Assembly: GCA_013115145.1 (NCBI GenBank)
Contig: JAAPAO010000033.1
Span: 1-64,000, forward strand
DNA length: 64,000 nt
Source of the DNA: Perkinsus chesapeaki
Lineage: Eukaryota > Perkinsozoa > Perkinsida > Perkinsidae
Reading direction: 5' to 3'
Shown: positions 9,082-22,668 of the stretch, in pieces
Position numbering within the stretch: position 1 is the first letter of the stretch
Layout: each line of letters starts with the position of its first letter
Translations under genes and position numbers: made by a program
Notes under the pieces: model-generated
Told to the model about the DNA's origin: nothing
The model's database searches: none
Seen by the model: the letters and a program-made list of their open reading frames with translations, nothing else

Positions 9082-10617
9082 CTAGTGCCGAGAAGTAGAG
9101 CCCTGGTACGCCGCCATGTACTGCTCGAAGCAGCTAGCAGCCGCCTTCTTCTTCTTGTGGACATCCTTGGGAACGTTACCACCAACCAGTACCATGACAT
9201 AAATAGCTAGCAATGCCTGCTGTTGAGTAACAGGCATGCTAGAGACTCCCGAAGTCGATCCTCCACGCTGTAGGATACGCAGTGTACTGCGCACCCTGTT
9301 CACGTACTCTCGAGCTTCCACCGGATGCAGAGTCACATGATCATAACGACCCAGACTACACCGATTTCCGCTTTCGACTACATGAGCAAGAGTACTCAAG
9401 GTTAGGACGCCAGGAGTCTTAACCCTGATACGCAGCTCACAGCGATACCCACCAAGATACGTGGGATCACGACTAAGACGAGAGTCAAAAGAGTTAAACA
9501 TAACCTCAAGTTGTCGCACAAGATTGCGGTACGACGCCAGCTTCTTGGGGACATTCCACCTCAAAGCATGGTTAGTACTGCGAATCGAGTGCCACAACCG
9601 AGGATAAAATAATACAAAGGCCTCAACGGCATCATTATCGATGCCGGGGATGTCGATATCGGTCTTAAATCTTATAGATCCGCTATCGACACCACCGAGG
9701 TCGTAAAGAAAAGAACGACTACTACAAATAGAACTAGTAAACAGACAAATGTCGTTACAGAGGCCAGTACGGCCTAGGTCATATGCTCTTACAGAAAATG
9801 TCCCACAGGGGACGAGCATACTATCAAAAGTAGAAATATACAGAGAGGTTAAGGGACACTTCTGCCCGTACAACCCTAGCAAGAGTGGACCTTGGTACAC
9901 TGCTTGCAGAGCTTCCGACAGAAGCCATCCACTTAACCTAAAGGCACCTCCAATGACCGTGCCTGGGAAGGCATTGGGTACCATGGAGATGCAGTAGCGG
10001 TGACGCAGATAGTCACAGAATGCATCTCTATCGAGAGTATTCTCGACAAAGAGCATATACGGAGAATCAGCCACCGTAATGAATGATGGATCGAGTCCAT
10101 CAGGCTCGTGACTGACACCAGTTAGGTGCCAAGATTCACTAACCTTCTCAAGTACTGAGTAGTCCACTGGGACTAAGAAGTAATCTATGTCTAACCCATA
10201 CGGGAAAGTCATAGATACTCCCTCGTCATCAGCTTGTACCACAGTAGAGCCTTGAGACTCACTACCAGTAGCCGACCCACCGCTCTGGACCATCTCGTCA
10301 CCCGACAGAACCACCGTCCCTGACTCAGAGGGAGAGTCAGGGATAACAATAACCGTCGAACCACTTGTGGTGGAAGTAGGCGACACCACTGCTTCGGCCT
10401 TCACCACCTCATCCGAGATCACCACAGGACTAGGAAGGGACAGGATCGGAGAAGTAGGCTCACGATCCATATCACTAGTGCCTGCTGGCAAGCAATTGCC
10501 GCCCCTCAAATGATTCTTCATCTGAGGTTTGGCAATTAGCTTACCACATCTCGGACAAGGCTCCTTGACATACTTGCGGCCAGCGGCGGTGGACGAACGA
10601 CGGCGGGTGGCGACCAT
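9082..10617 (-). CDS. Intronless orphan protein with N-terminal C2HC zinc finger
   Basis: One uninterrupted 511-codon frame starts with MVATRRRSSTAAGRKYVKE and ends at a TAG abutting a 7+1+7 palindrome. Residues about 20-42 form a CPRCGK...HLRGGNC pattern, a plausible C2HC zinc knuckle. Residues 43-135 are rich in Ser, Thr, Val, Asp and Glu and probably disordered. About 140-480 looks globular, with Tyr/Leu/Val-rich strands. A KKKKAAASC stretch and a short helix close the protein. I recognise no known fold. Being intronless and more GC-balanced among multi-exon genes, and sitting beside the gene graveyard, it may derive from a mobile element (for example a Gag-like or DNA-binding protein) or a retrocopy. 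No terminal repeats, polymerase or transposase are visible nearby. Confidence 0.75.
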   Translation of the reverse strand: MVATRRRSSTAAGRKYVKEPCPRCGKLIAKPQMKNHLRGGNCLPAGTSDMDREPTSPILSLPSPVVISDEVVKAEAVVSPTSTTSGSTVIVIPDSPSESGTVVLSGDEMVQSGGSATGSESQGSTVVQADDEGVSMTFPYGLDIDYFLVPVDYSVLEKVSESWHLTGVSHEPDGLDPSFITVADSPYMLFVENTLDRDAFCDYLRHRYCISMVPNAFPGTVIGGAFRLSGWLLSEALQAVYQGPLLLGLYGQKCPLTSLYISTFDSMLVPCGTFSVRAYDLGRTGLCNDICLFTSSICSSRSFLYDLGGVDSGSIRFKTDIDIPGIDNDAVEAFVLFYPRLWHSIRSTNHALRWNVPKKLASYRNLVRQLEVMFNSFDSRLSRDPTYLGGYRCELRIRVKTPGVLTLSTLAHVVESGNRCSLGRYDHVTLHPVEAREYVNRVRSTLRILQRGGSTSGVSSMPVTQQQALLAIYVMVLVGGNVPKDVHKKKKAAASCFEQYMAAYQGSTSRH

Positions 10618-10974
10618 TATTAATAAGAGTATTTAGCGTGTTAATACAACTGACAGAAAAGTGAGGAAGCGTAAACTTGCCCGAACAGTGGTCACCAAAT
10701 TTATTTAATCACCCGGAGGTTCGATCATCCCTCTGAGATGGACCATCCGAGACGAGCCATCCTTCATGACCACTGGCCAGTGAAGCAACCGTAAGTGTTA
10801 ATTTTTTAGCTGTACTAAACCCAAGCTCCCAATTCTTGAAATACTTAAACGTCCTTGTTTACTTTTAACTAGTGAAGAAACTGGATCGACCCTAGACCGG
10901 GGCCTCTGGGACTAAATGATAAATTCATCGAAGTTACTTACTCCCTTATCGTAGGCGGCATCCCCGGCTCGGAA
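10618..10974. other. Intergenic region between zinc-finger ORF and kinase
   Basis: No exon seen. It presumably holds the promoter of the zinc-finger ORF and the 3' flank of the kinase gene. A perfect 12-bp palindrome CACTGGCCAGTG lies near 10777. Confidence 0.4.
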
Positions 10975-13318
<2,344 letters not shown>

Positions 13319-13705
13319 GTAAGGAATGAATAAAGACCTGGCGGAGTGGGGTAATTATTGCCACTTTAACACAACACAGCATCTTATTCAATGAAACACG
13401 AAATAATTGAGATGAACACCAGTGTTTATTGTTAACGCTGACAGGCCTGTTTCATAACATTATCCTGTTACTAATATGACTCATATTTATATGTTAACAT
13501 ATCGCTAGTATATCCGCAGCACACTCTCTGATGCGTAATTCACTACTGACCTGGCAACGCCGTAATAAGTCAACAATATCGGATGGTAGATGCTCGCAGT
13601 CCTTCGAACTCTGACAGCAGCCCAGTGATACAAGCACCTGATAGTTATATAGACATTCACATCGCATATGCATGGAAGGACGCTCATCCTGATACTAATG
13701 GCACT
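13319..13705. other. Intergenic region
   Basis: Between the kinase start and the PLAA stop, both on the minus strand. AT-rich upstream DNA lies at 13330-13500; no exon or repeat of note. Confidence 0.4.
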
Positions 13706-16700
13706 CTAAGCCTGGTAATGCCCCCTTATTACTCTGTAAAGTATCTCAGAATCACCAAGTTGAATCTGCCTTAGAGTCCCCAGAATGAAAGGTGCAACTG
13801 CTTTGTAGCTCAGCCCCAATGCCTTGTCTGGTACAGCTTCGGAGATATTCACAATAACCTGTACACCAACGCTCAACATCAAACCCCAAAATTTCCGGAA
13901 TTACCGAAGCACAGGCAATCCTTGTATGCTTGTTTGTAGATTGTGTTATAGCACAAGTGACTGCCGGCAGAACCACCTTAGGGGCCATATCACACAAGAC
14001 CGTTCGATTGGTACCTACGATACTATGCGAAGAAGGAGGGACACACACATTACTGAAGGCAGCCATATTAGCCAGGAACCTTGAACAACATATGCTCAAA
14101 GGCGATGAACATGTTGCAGGGTCCCGAAGGTATTTACTAACCATTTGCACATACACCAGTCCTCTGAAAGATATGAATGATAATCTTGATGCAAGGTAAA
14201 AAAGAGAGGAATTTTGGTGATAAACAAGCACCTCATCGTTTTTACCTGTCAGCGCTCTTGAAGACATCAGCTCCATTCTCTTCAAGTAGCATCATTCGTG
14301 CTAAGTCCACACCAACAAAGAGGCCTTGATCAGGTTTCCATGTTGGTAGTAATCTAGACCATAGAGTATAGATCGATTCGTATTGAAACTAATGATACCA
14401 TTCATGAACTATAGCCCAAACTGCTAGTATATTACCTTCTTATTTCTCGATGAAGTCTTTAAAACATCAATCATCGCATCTAGGCTGACCATTTCCTCAC
14501 TTGATAGCTTTGCTTTATCACCTGCACATTACCATATCTCCAACCCTAGCCACAATAAACTACTACCATTGGGTATAGCATCATTAAGCTCATGTAGCTT
14601 TTTCTTCATTGAATCAAATTTAGCATCCTGCCAGTTGAACATTACCTCAATAGTACTCTTACATTTTACCTTGAATAGTATCGGATCCATTAAGGGGAAA
14701 TGTTTCATATGATGAGCTGGTACACTACTCTGAGGTGTATTATTCGCCTAATAATACCATCATGTTGCCATAAACCATCTACAATACTACCTGTGATGAT
14801 GGAGGTGGTACTGATTGAGCTGCTGATTGAGACGGTACTGTGGCCGCCGAACTAGCTGATGCCCCTTGTGTATTGGTCTTTATAAAATCCATTATCTGGT
14901 GTATGTTAGATTTATCAATCTACATATATGAGGGAAGTATGATACTTTTGTAATTAAAGTAATTTATATTCTACCTGTTCACGGGCACAAAACTTCTCAG
15001 CTGTTACTAACGGATTGTCCCCATTATTAAACGGTAACTGTGCCATCCTACAACGAGCAGCAACGATGATGTTCTAACCCCACCCGAATTGTAATACCTC
15101 TCCGCAGAGCCAAGTTCAACATCAAATACATAATCATAAGAACCCGCTGGGAAGTACTGGTCACCCGGATACTGTTTCTTATCTGCTTTACCAGTTACCA
15201 CACCTAATAATCCGTGTTATTACTAAACCATACTTAAGCATTACCAATCTGTTGCCAAGCACCACTAGCCCACTGACATGCAATAACTTCATTCCCTCGT
15301 CTAAACATCTTGACTTCACCGTTTTTACGACCTTTAGTCGTATACCTATTTCAATACTAATCATAGTACACACCCTATGCCTTACATTGTATTAATATCT
15401 GGTACTGAATCGAGTGGGACAGCACTAGCACCTTTACCAGCTGCCTCAGCTGCACTTGCTTCGGCCAATGATTTCAAAGTCTCTCTTTCCTCTAATGGTG
15501 CCATCTAACACTAGATGCCAAAGAAGGGGCATCACTAATACTACCAGATCAACTTCATTTGTCCATATCCTTACAATACCATCACTACATCCAGATACAA
15601 TAACCCCTTTAGATATCTGCTTAACACACCATACCGTGCCTGGATGTAGTAACGAGTTGCCTGTTGGTGTGGTTGACTCTAACGGCGACCAGAACTGAAC
15701 GGCAACAGTAAGATTAGGCGAAGGCTGGGGAACTACCTTGACATTTCTATCATCACTGGCTGTGGTTAGTAGACCAAAATCCCAATCGCAACCAAAGACA
15801 AATCCACTATGACCAGCCAGAGTGACAGTAGATGAAGGTATGTTATATCCACATCCATCCTCCCTTAGCTCGGGTGCAGGCCACACCTACTATGAGGTAC
15901 GTTAATACCGAAACTTTATAGTCTCACCTTAACCATACAATCGTTACTGACGCTTGCAAAACTACCAGATGAGGCATCAACAGCAAATGCTCGAATGATA
16001 TCCTCATGAGCATGAGGGATAGAGCCTGCGAATGGATGTTGTGAAAATTGATGTAGAAATATATTACCAAGCAATGTCCCATCGGATATGTTCCAAAACT
16101 TGATAACACCATCTTGAGCACCTAATTACATGACCTCTAGCTAAAAATGCCACAATTTACACTTGTTGGTTGTCAGGTGACTTGTAGTATACAAGTTTAA
16201 CATTGAGATGAGTTTAATATCCTACTATTCTAGTGATATTAGCCATCATCGTAGGCAAATTCAGTTTCGCCGTTCGCTATCAGCAAAATGGTCTATCATT
16301 CTTGTAACCAGCAACAGCTTTACGAGAGACCGCGTGTGAATATCCCTGTGTTGCTGAGAGCCCGGTACCCAGTGCAACACCTGGAATGAGCAAAGTTCAC
16401 CATTTCTGCGTCTGAACTCCTGGAACAACTCTCCAACGTATGCCTCCGTGAATCACAAGGGTTGAAAGTTTTTTGTGTGTTTGGTGGAACATTCCCCTAC
16501 CCCTTCAGTGTTGTGTCCACCCGTTATTACCAGTGAAGCATAGTTTATCATCTGCGGACACTGCAACTGTGACAGCATACTTTCCTGCTTCTCCTATAAT
16601 AAAGATAATCAACAAGATAGGAGTTAGTATAAAATACCTTTCCATATTGGCTCCTCAGTTTGCCCATCTATACGCCAGCATTTAACCATACCATCCCATC

Positions 16701-17253
16701 CTCCAGAGAGCACACTACCGTCTAATATTGTCGATAATGCCTCCGATCTATCACAAGCCAAGTATTACCTTTTGAAACTGCTATCGAGCTAACAGCTCCA
16801 TCATGAGCATTAGTTACTCTCCATAACACATTTCCATCACTCACTCTAACATGTGCTATAGATTGATCTTTTGATCCGGATAGGTATGTCTCCTCAGTGT
16901 ATTGTGATGCTTGGCTTGGTACACTCGCAAGACAGTATATATATCTAAACTAGCGTGTTTACTGTTAGCGGTAATGTCAAAGACAAGGATCCTTTGAATT
17001 TCGAGTTTAATAAGTCCCGGTTATACTACTACCCATTGTTAGGTGTATGTTTTGCTGCCATTCTATATTTACCATTATCGTCTGGCTTCCATACGATAAC
17101 GGTCTTATCCAATGATCCAGATAATACACTATCAAGATAATTCACTAGTCCAATGACACAAACGGATTACGTTTTATCTTGCAGGACAGCTAAGCAGCGG
17201 ACGTCGCCAGAATGGCCCTCTAGCTGCTGCCCGATTTCATAATCAGTTTCCAT
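13706..17253 (-). CDS. PLAA: PLAA/Doa1/Ufd3: WD40-PFU-PUL ubiquitin-binding cofactor of p97/Cdc48
   Basis: PLAA (yeast Doa1/Ufd3) binds ubiquitin through its PFU domain and Cdc48/p97 through its PUL domain, steering ubiquitinated cargo. The start is METDYEIGQQLEGHSGDVRC at 17253. WD40 blades follow: VLSGSLDKTVIVWKPDDNGK, GGWDGMVKCWRIDGQTE, AVSADDKLCFTG, AQDGVIKFWNISDGTLLG, VSGCSDGIVRIWTNE. The PFU domain shows KKQYPGDQYFPAGSYDYVFD near 15150. The PUL domain includes KFDSMKKKLHELND, TRIACASV and VIVNISEAVPDKALGLSYKA, and the stop is at 13706. Introns are mostly 42-50 nt, but one, at 16122-16530, is 409 nt. The protein should be cytosolic or nuclear. It is the parent of the decayed fragments at 6.6-7.3 kb. 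Confidence 0.92.
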
Positions 17254-17505
17254 TACGACAAAAAAACTGTACTTCACATAAACCGGCAACCACATCACGC
17301 AGCGGCGCGGTGACGGTGACAGCCATCTGTATCTTGAATTCTTGATGAGCCTTGCGTTTCCCTTACAGGGTCGCAAGATTGGTGCGGCGGCGTTGTTCGT
17401 CTCTTTGGTGGTCCTCTTAGGCTACTATGCTTCAAGTAGACCCGATTGAGTAATATTTCCACTGTTAATTGAAGGATTTCGGTTATTCGCTCCGTTTAAC
17501 TCAAG

Positions 17506-18391
17506 ATGTCTGATGAACGCGAGAAGAATGTCTACATCAGCAAGCTGGCCGAACAAGCCGAGCGTTACGACGAGATGGCTGATTACATGAAAGCAGTCGC
17601 TGAAACAGGAACTGAACTCAGTGTCGAGGTGAGTATTCTATATTATGGTTATATATAATATCTCCAACTATATCCCCCTTCCATTACACTAACCATGTTA
17701 CAATCCTCAAATAATACTCTTAACATCCCCTTCATGAATGTTACGACCGTTTCGAATCACTATAATTGTCTTTTCTTAGGAACGCAATCTGCTATCCGTC
17801 GCCTACAAGAATGCTGTTGGATCTCGTCGTGCCTCTTGGAGGATCGTCTCGTCAGTTGAGCAAAAGGAGTCGAGCAAGGGCAACACTACTAATGCTGAGA
17901 TTGCCAAGGGCTACAGGGTGAAGGTTGAGACTGAGCTACAGGAGATCTGCGATAAGATCCTCAACCTCCTCGACAAGTACTTAATTCCGTCTTCCCAGAC
18001 TGGCGAGTCCCAAGTCTTCTACTATAAGATGAAGGGTGATTATTATCGTTACATTGCGGAGTTCAGCTCCGGTGATACTAAGAGCAAGGCTGCTGATGAT
18101 GCTTATCAAGCTTACAAAGAAGCTACTTCAATTGCTCAGAAGGAGCTCCTTGTTACACATCCTATCCGTCTAGGTCTCGCCCTCAACTTCTCTGTCTTCT
18201 ATTATGAAGTACTTAATCAGCCTGATGAGGCTTGTAAGATGGCTAGACAGAGCTTTGAGGACGCTATTGCTGAATTGGATAACGTCAGTGAGGATAGCTA
18301 TAAGGATTCTACCCTCATCATGCAGCTATTGCGTGATAACCTAACCTTATGGACCTCTGATCAAGATGGTGGTGAGGGTGGTGCCAACTAA
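17506..18391 (+). CDS. 14-3-3 protein
   Basis: 14-3-3 proteins are dimeric adaptors that bind phosphoserine/phosphothreonine motifs. Exon 1 (17506-17628) encodes [20 protein letters not shown] and the dimer-forming first helices. After a 151-nt intron, exon 2 (17780-18391) begins [20 protein letters not shown], the signature of the family. Basic and phosphate-binding residues (Lys in YKNAVG, Arg in SRRASW, and the RYIAEF region) are present. The second signature is seen in [12 protein letters not shown] at the C-terminus. The product is 244 residues, close to the family norm of about 245-250. It is the only plus-strand gene in the left 38 kb and is transcribed divergently from PLAA across about 250 bp. 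Codon use is GC-richer than in the right half of the window, as expected for a highly expressed gene. Confidence 0.97.
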
Positions 18392-18828
18392 GCATTGTAA
18401 GATTAATGTCGGTTGGTAAAATATTATTCCATACCGTCATTAAGTGGTGAGATGCTGAATTATGTGTCGATAGTATACCCATTTAAGGTCATACTACCGC
18501 TGCTGATGATCGTAATTGTTTAAATACTTGTCTTGTGTTAATAAGTTAATAAACCAACAAACGTTGTGAATATTTAGAGGTAATTACCACGTGTGCATCA
18601 TCTGTGAAATTGTTGTTCCATAATACCCTTATGTATTATGAAGTATATCTGTTATTCTGTGTTCATGCGTTATTTCTAGACTTGTATTCTATACACTTCT
18701 CGATAGCAACACAACTAACTTCAATCGATTCATGAAACACACTGGTTCATAAAACGTTACAAGTTATCGTGTAACATCAGTTAAAAAATAACAATATTCG
18801 CAGTTACACTAGTGTGAGATGAACGAGC
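18392..18828. other. Convergent 3' intergenic region
   Basis: It lies between the ends of 14-3-3 (plus) and tyrosine aminotransferase (minus). The DNA is AT-rich and likely holds both polyadenylation regions. No gene is seen. Confidence 0.5.
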
Positions 18829-20831
18829 TTAAGCTACTCGCTGGTGGTCAATGCAAAACTGTTTAATACGGTAACATGCTTCAACAATTTTATCCTTGGG
18901 AGGGGTAATGACTATCCTGAAGAAATCCTTGAGCTGGAAGCATTGACCAGGTAAGACAAAGACAGCTTGTTCTTCGAGGAGTAACCTAGGGGAGAAAAAC
19001 GTGTAAACTGCTGTTGTGAAGGACGGTATTACCTGCTAAAGTTGATATCATCTTTCACATTAATAACACTAGTGTCAATTCCAATCATCACATACATAGC
19101 AGCCTAATTCTATTTTTATTGACCATGAATTCATATATACCTTACTTGTGGTTCAACAACTGTCAGACCGGGTATGCCCTTTAGTGTATCCACAATAACT
19201 CGGGAATTCTCAGATAGCTAAGAATGAACAATCATCATCATAATAATAATCTTCATCACAGCATCTCTACTCAGTACCATTCGCTTGTTGCTATCATGAT
19301 AAAAAGTTGGGGTATCCTTGAGTAAGCTCGGTACCTGATGAAAAGTCGGTACAACTGTTTTAAGTGTGATGTTGAGCATCATATAACATACAACCGATTG
19401 AAGGAGACTGGCTGGCCCTAAAGTCAATGTGGAAAGATCATGTAGCCCTTGACGGACATCTTCCATCACTCCACCTAAATAGGTTAAGTTATGGCCAACA
19501 CAATAACCACCTACCTCGATCATGCAGGCATACCCAACCCACTCTCCATCCAGGGACCATAAACCTACATAATGATACACCGGCGGACATGTTACATCAC
19601 ATCATCTAACCGCTTGGCTATGCCTCCTATTGATAATATGGGTACAGTATCAGACACTGATGCAAATGGTGTAACAGGCATACCATCAAATGACTAATAA
19701 CAGGAAACATAATCAAAGAATTTAGGAACACTTACCATATCGTGGTAAATCTCATCAGCGATGATAGGTATATTATCATAACTGAAAAATAAGAGAAGAA
19801 TACTACAATTGGGAACAACCTTTTGTGTACCTCTGACATAGTTTAATAACATCCCTAATATGTTCTTGGGACCAGTTGCTACCACAAGGGTTACTTGGAT
19901 TGTTTAGTAGCACTGCTTTAGCGTTGCCTTTATTATACTCCAAGCACTTTTGTAAAGAATCCATATCAACCTATACTAGAAGCATAACATCCTCTTGTTT
20001 TACTATGTTGATTTTCACCTCAAACTTTCTATCACTTCTCAAATTATAAAAGTCAACACCGATACCCCTTGAAGAACACAGGGTATCTAAGACAGAGTGC
20101 TTATATAGTGTACACCTAGGATGACATCAACTATATAGAGGAAAGGCTGGCCGTGGAAGCAATACTGTGTCCTTTCCATTAGCATTTGCCAGAACTGCTA
20201 TTGACATATCGATTGCCTACAATAATATAAGTAGCATGGTGCTTTAGAATGTGTTACCTGACTTGCACCACATGTCATAATAACATCATCTACTGTTGGT
20301 ACAGGGTGATCTGATCGAACACTTTAAAATGAGCTGCAGGTCTCTGTTGAATACCCGAATTAACAGAGTTTTCATCAGCTACAGCTTGCCGAGCTGCAGC
20401 ATAACCACACGAATGAGGATAACCATTATAGGAGAAGGACCTGTTGGACCCACAAGTCAAAATATCTACTCTTTTCAAACGGTGTATCGATTACTGACAC
20501 TTCAACCGTTATTCGTTGGCTTACCGAACATTCTCACGTAGCACGCTGTCTACGATGTGCTGAGGGGCTCTGAAGTTACCATATACGGTCGGATCTCCAA
20601 TCGAGAGCTGTATAAATGAAGTGTAGATGGGACGCTGTGATGAGGTGCTTCTGTATTACAGGTATGGTTTCTAAACTAGGGTTTGGTGTAACCTTTAGTT
20701 GATCAACTATTTTCCTATTAGCAAGCATTAGGGTTACTTGAACGGTCAGGCATTCACCTTATCGGGTTCGAAGTCCTAGCAGCAACTAAACTCTTTGGGA
20801 TAGCCCTATGTAGATCCGGTGCTACAGGCAT
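18829..20831 (-). CDS. Tyrosine/aromatic aminotransferase (class I/II PLP enzyme)
   Basis: This enzyme transfers the amino group of tyrosine (or a related amino acid) to 2-oxoglutarate using pyridoxal phosphate. The likely start at 20831 gives MPVAPDLHRAIPKS, then TSNPIRKIVDQLKVTPNPS, LSIGDPTVYGNF, NGYPHSCGYAAARQAVADE, DDVIMTCGASQAIDMSIAVL and DTVLLPRPAFPLYS. Next come VNNPSNPCG-like and IPIIADEIYHDMVFDG (PLP-binding Asp and Tyr), then VPILSIGGIAKR with the Schiff-base Lys. The end reads LEEQAVFVLPGQCFQL and FRIVITPPKDKIVEACYRI. The order and spacing match tyrosine aminotransferase closely. About ten introns of roughly 44 nt interrupt it. The adjacent carrier gene could supply 2-oxo acids, but I see no sign that they are linked functionally. 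Confidence 0.9.
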
Positions 20832-21093
20832 GATGTCAGACAAAAAACAGATGCGGTAAAGGGGAGAAGCCAAACTAACATAGAAAGGCTGCAAGTCACT
20901 GAAGATACATTAATATAACCACAAGTAGCATAGGCAGGTAAAGAAAACGTATGTCATGTATACAGCGCTAGTTACATAACAGTTACTCCCTCAACAGTAA
21001 CTAAGTTACTTAGCCAGAGTAGTAGCCCGATGGTTGTAACAAACAGGTGGTCAAACATGATAGACATAAAACAATGATATTGATGATTCTAGC

Positions 21094-22421
21094 TCAGACT
21101 CCCTTGACAGGTCTGACTGCTGCTGCTGCTCTATCACCCAAGTATGCAGTGACTTGCTCATACACCACTAACATAATTCCACCACCTGGTCCAAGGCGAA
21201 GAATCTTTGGAGCCAGACCCTTCCATAATGCAGTTATCTATTATTTATAATACTTAGTTACAGTTGGTTAATACTCACCCCCTCAGTGCGTGCTATATGC
21301 ATCAGTAGAGGTACTGTTCTGCTAGGTACCTATCGTATTCGAATAACTGTGCTCTGATTAATGCTACCCTACAGCTGAGAGTTTTTCGGCATCCATGGGC
21401 CGAGCCTGTTTCAACGCTGATAGGTTTTGCATTCGAGTCTTAACAACATCAAGTGGTGTATTCACACAGCATCCTAGTGAACCAGCGATCGTTCCTAATG
21501 TTAATACATAACTTCATATCAGGAGGTACGGACGGTACCCGCTATGAAATTCATGGATTTACCATCCCCAGTTGTTGAAGACAACGCCGACTTTATAGCA
21601 AATATGCTACCAAAGTACGTACCTGATATTGGGATGCATTATTATTGCCAAATGAAGTGTGATATACCGTTCCAGCATGCATTCCTGAGTAGTGTACAAC
21701 ACAAGCCGGTGAATAGTGCCCCTACTCCCTCTTGTCGAATAATCGATCCTGCAGCCTAAACTAGCATTATGAAATACACGGTGTTTGCTACGTGTTATTA
21801 TACTTGCATGCTTGAAGTATATAAGCCTTTATTGTCAGGTAGTTGCATTCGGATCTTAATAAGCTCAGGAGAGCATACAATAGCTCCCTCACAGACACCT
21901 GCACCAACACCACTCATTAGTGCTAGACTCTGACCATTATATCCATACCTAAACACACCACGACGAGGAAGAGGAGGAGACACGATAATTATGAACAACA
22001 CACCTCCCAAAAGTATCCCGCAGTTCCGAGTTAGCAGAAAATTTTAATGCCCGTTTAGGTGTTTCAGAAAGGAGAGGGAAAAGCATCCCACGATATATAT
22101 GGATACGTTCATGTTTAATAGCTCTACCAAGCACCTGATGAGGAGGGACATTATTATGTACAGGTATATTAATAGGTATATGGCCCGTATACCTACAACG
22201 AACATATTCTCCTGTCGACCAGTACCTGCCATTGCTCTAGTTTTAACGACATCCAAAGGATACCTGTAAGATGAATAACAATACTTAGTAATAAATGAAT
22301 GCTACATAGCAGTTAGTTCTGTCATGCCAGCAATGCCTCCTGCAATAACACTATGAGAGAATGGCACGACAGCAGGAGGGGAAGGAGACTGGGTAATAGC
22401 TGATGATGACGATGACGGCAT
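21094..22421 (-). CDS. Mitochondrial carrier, probably oxodicarboxylate carrier (SLC25A21-like)
   Basis: Mitochondrial carrier family proteins exchange metabolites across the inner membrane. The start at 22421 gives MPSSSSSAITQSPSPP, then HSVIAGGIAGMTELTAMYPL followed by DVVKTRAMAG, the first PX[DE]XX[KR] signature. Repeat 2 shows SGVGAGVCEGAIVCSPELIK and IRMQLPDNKGLYTS. Repeat 3 shows LGTIAGSLGCCVNTPLDVVK and TRMQNLSALKQA. The end is GLAPKILRLGPGGGIMLVVY with the stop at 21094. AGMTELTAMYPLDVVKTR and CSPELIKIRMQ most resemble 2-oxoadipate/2-oxoglutarate carriers (yeast ODC1/2). The substrate is inferred from these motifs only. Introns of about 42-65 nt are present, and one exon region (21950-22200) is hard to phase. 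Confidence 0.85.
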
Positions 22422-22668
22422 TATTACAAATGGGGTATATTGGGGTGCAATAGAACAGATAAGAATATCATATATTCATTAACTCAATGGAATATTGATG
22501 CGAAACAATACTACGATATTTGTCAATGAAGCACGACAGTTAGAGTAATACTCCTTATCCTTCTCCTCCTTACTTACGCACGAGGCATTCCTATAGATAA
22601 GTCAACAATAGCGTTACTCGTGCTATCGATGTTAGCACATAAAGATCGTAACTACACAAGTGATACAG

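Noticed and set aside
9880-10118. Opposite-strand and other-frame ORFs inside the zinc-finger ORF
   Set aside because: Fully contained in the 511-codon frame and without independent support.
20755-20790. T-loop-like GGGTTCGAAGTCC
   Set aside because: Flanking bases do not form a 5-bp T-stem and no anticodon arm fits. The stretch codes for ARTSNPIRK of tyrosine aminotransferase on the minus strand.
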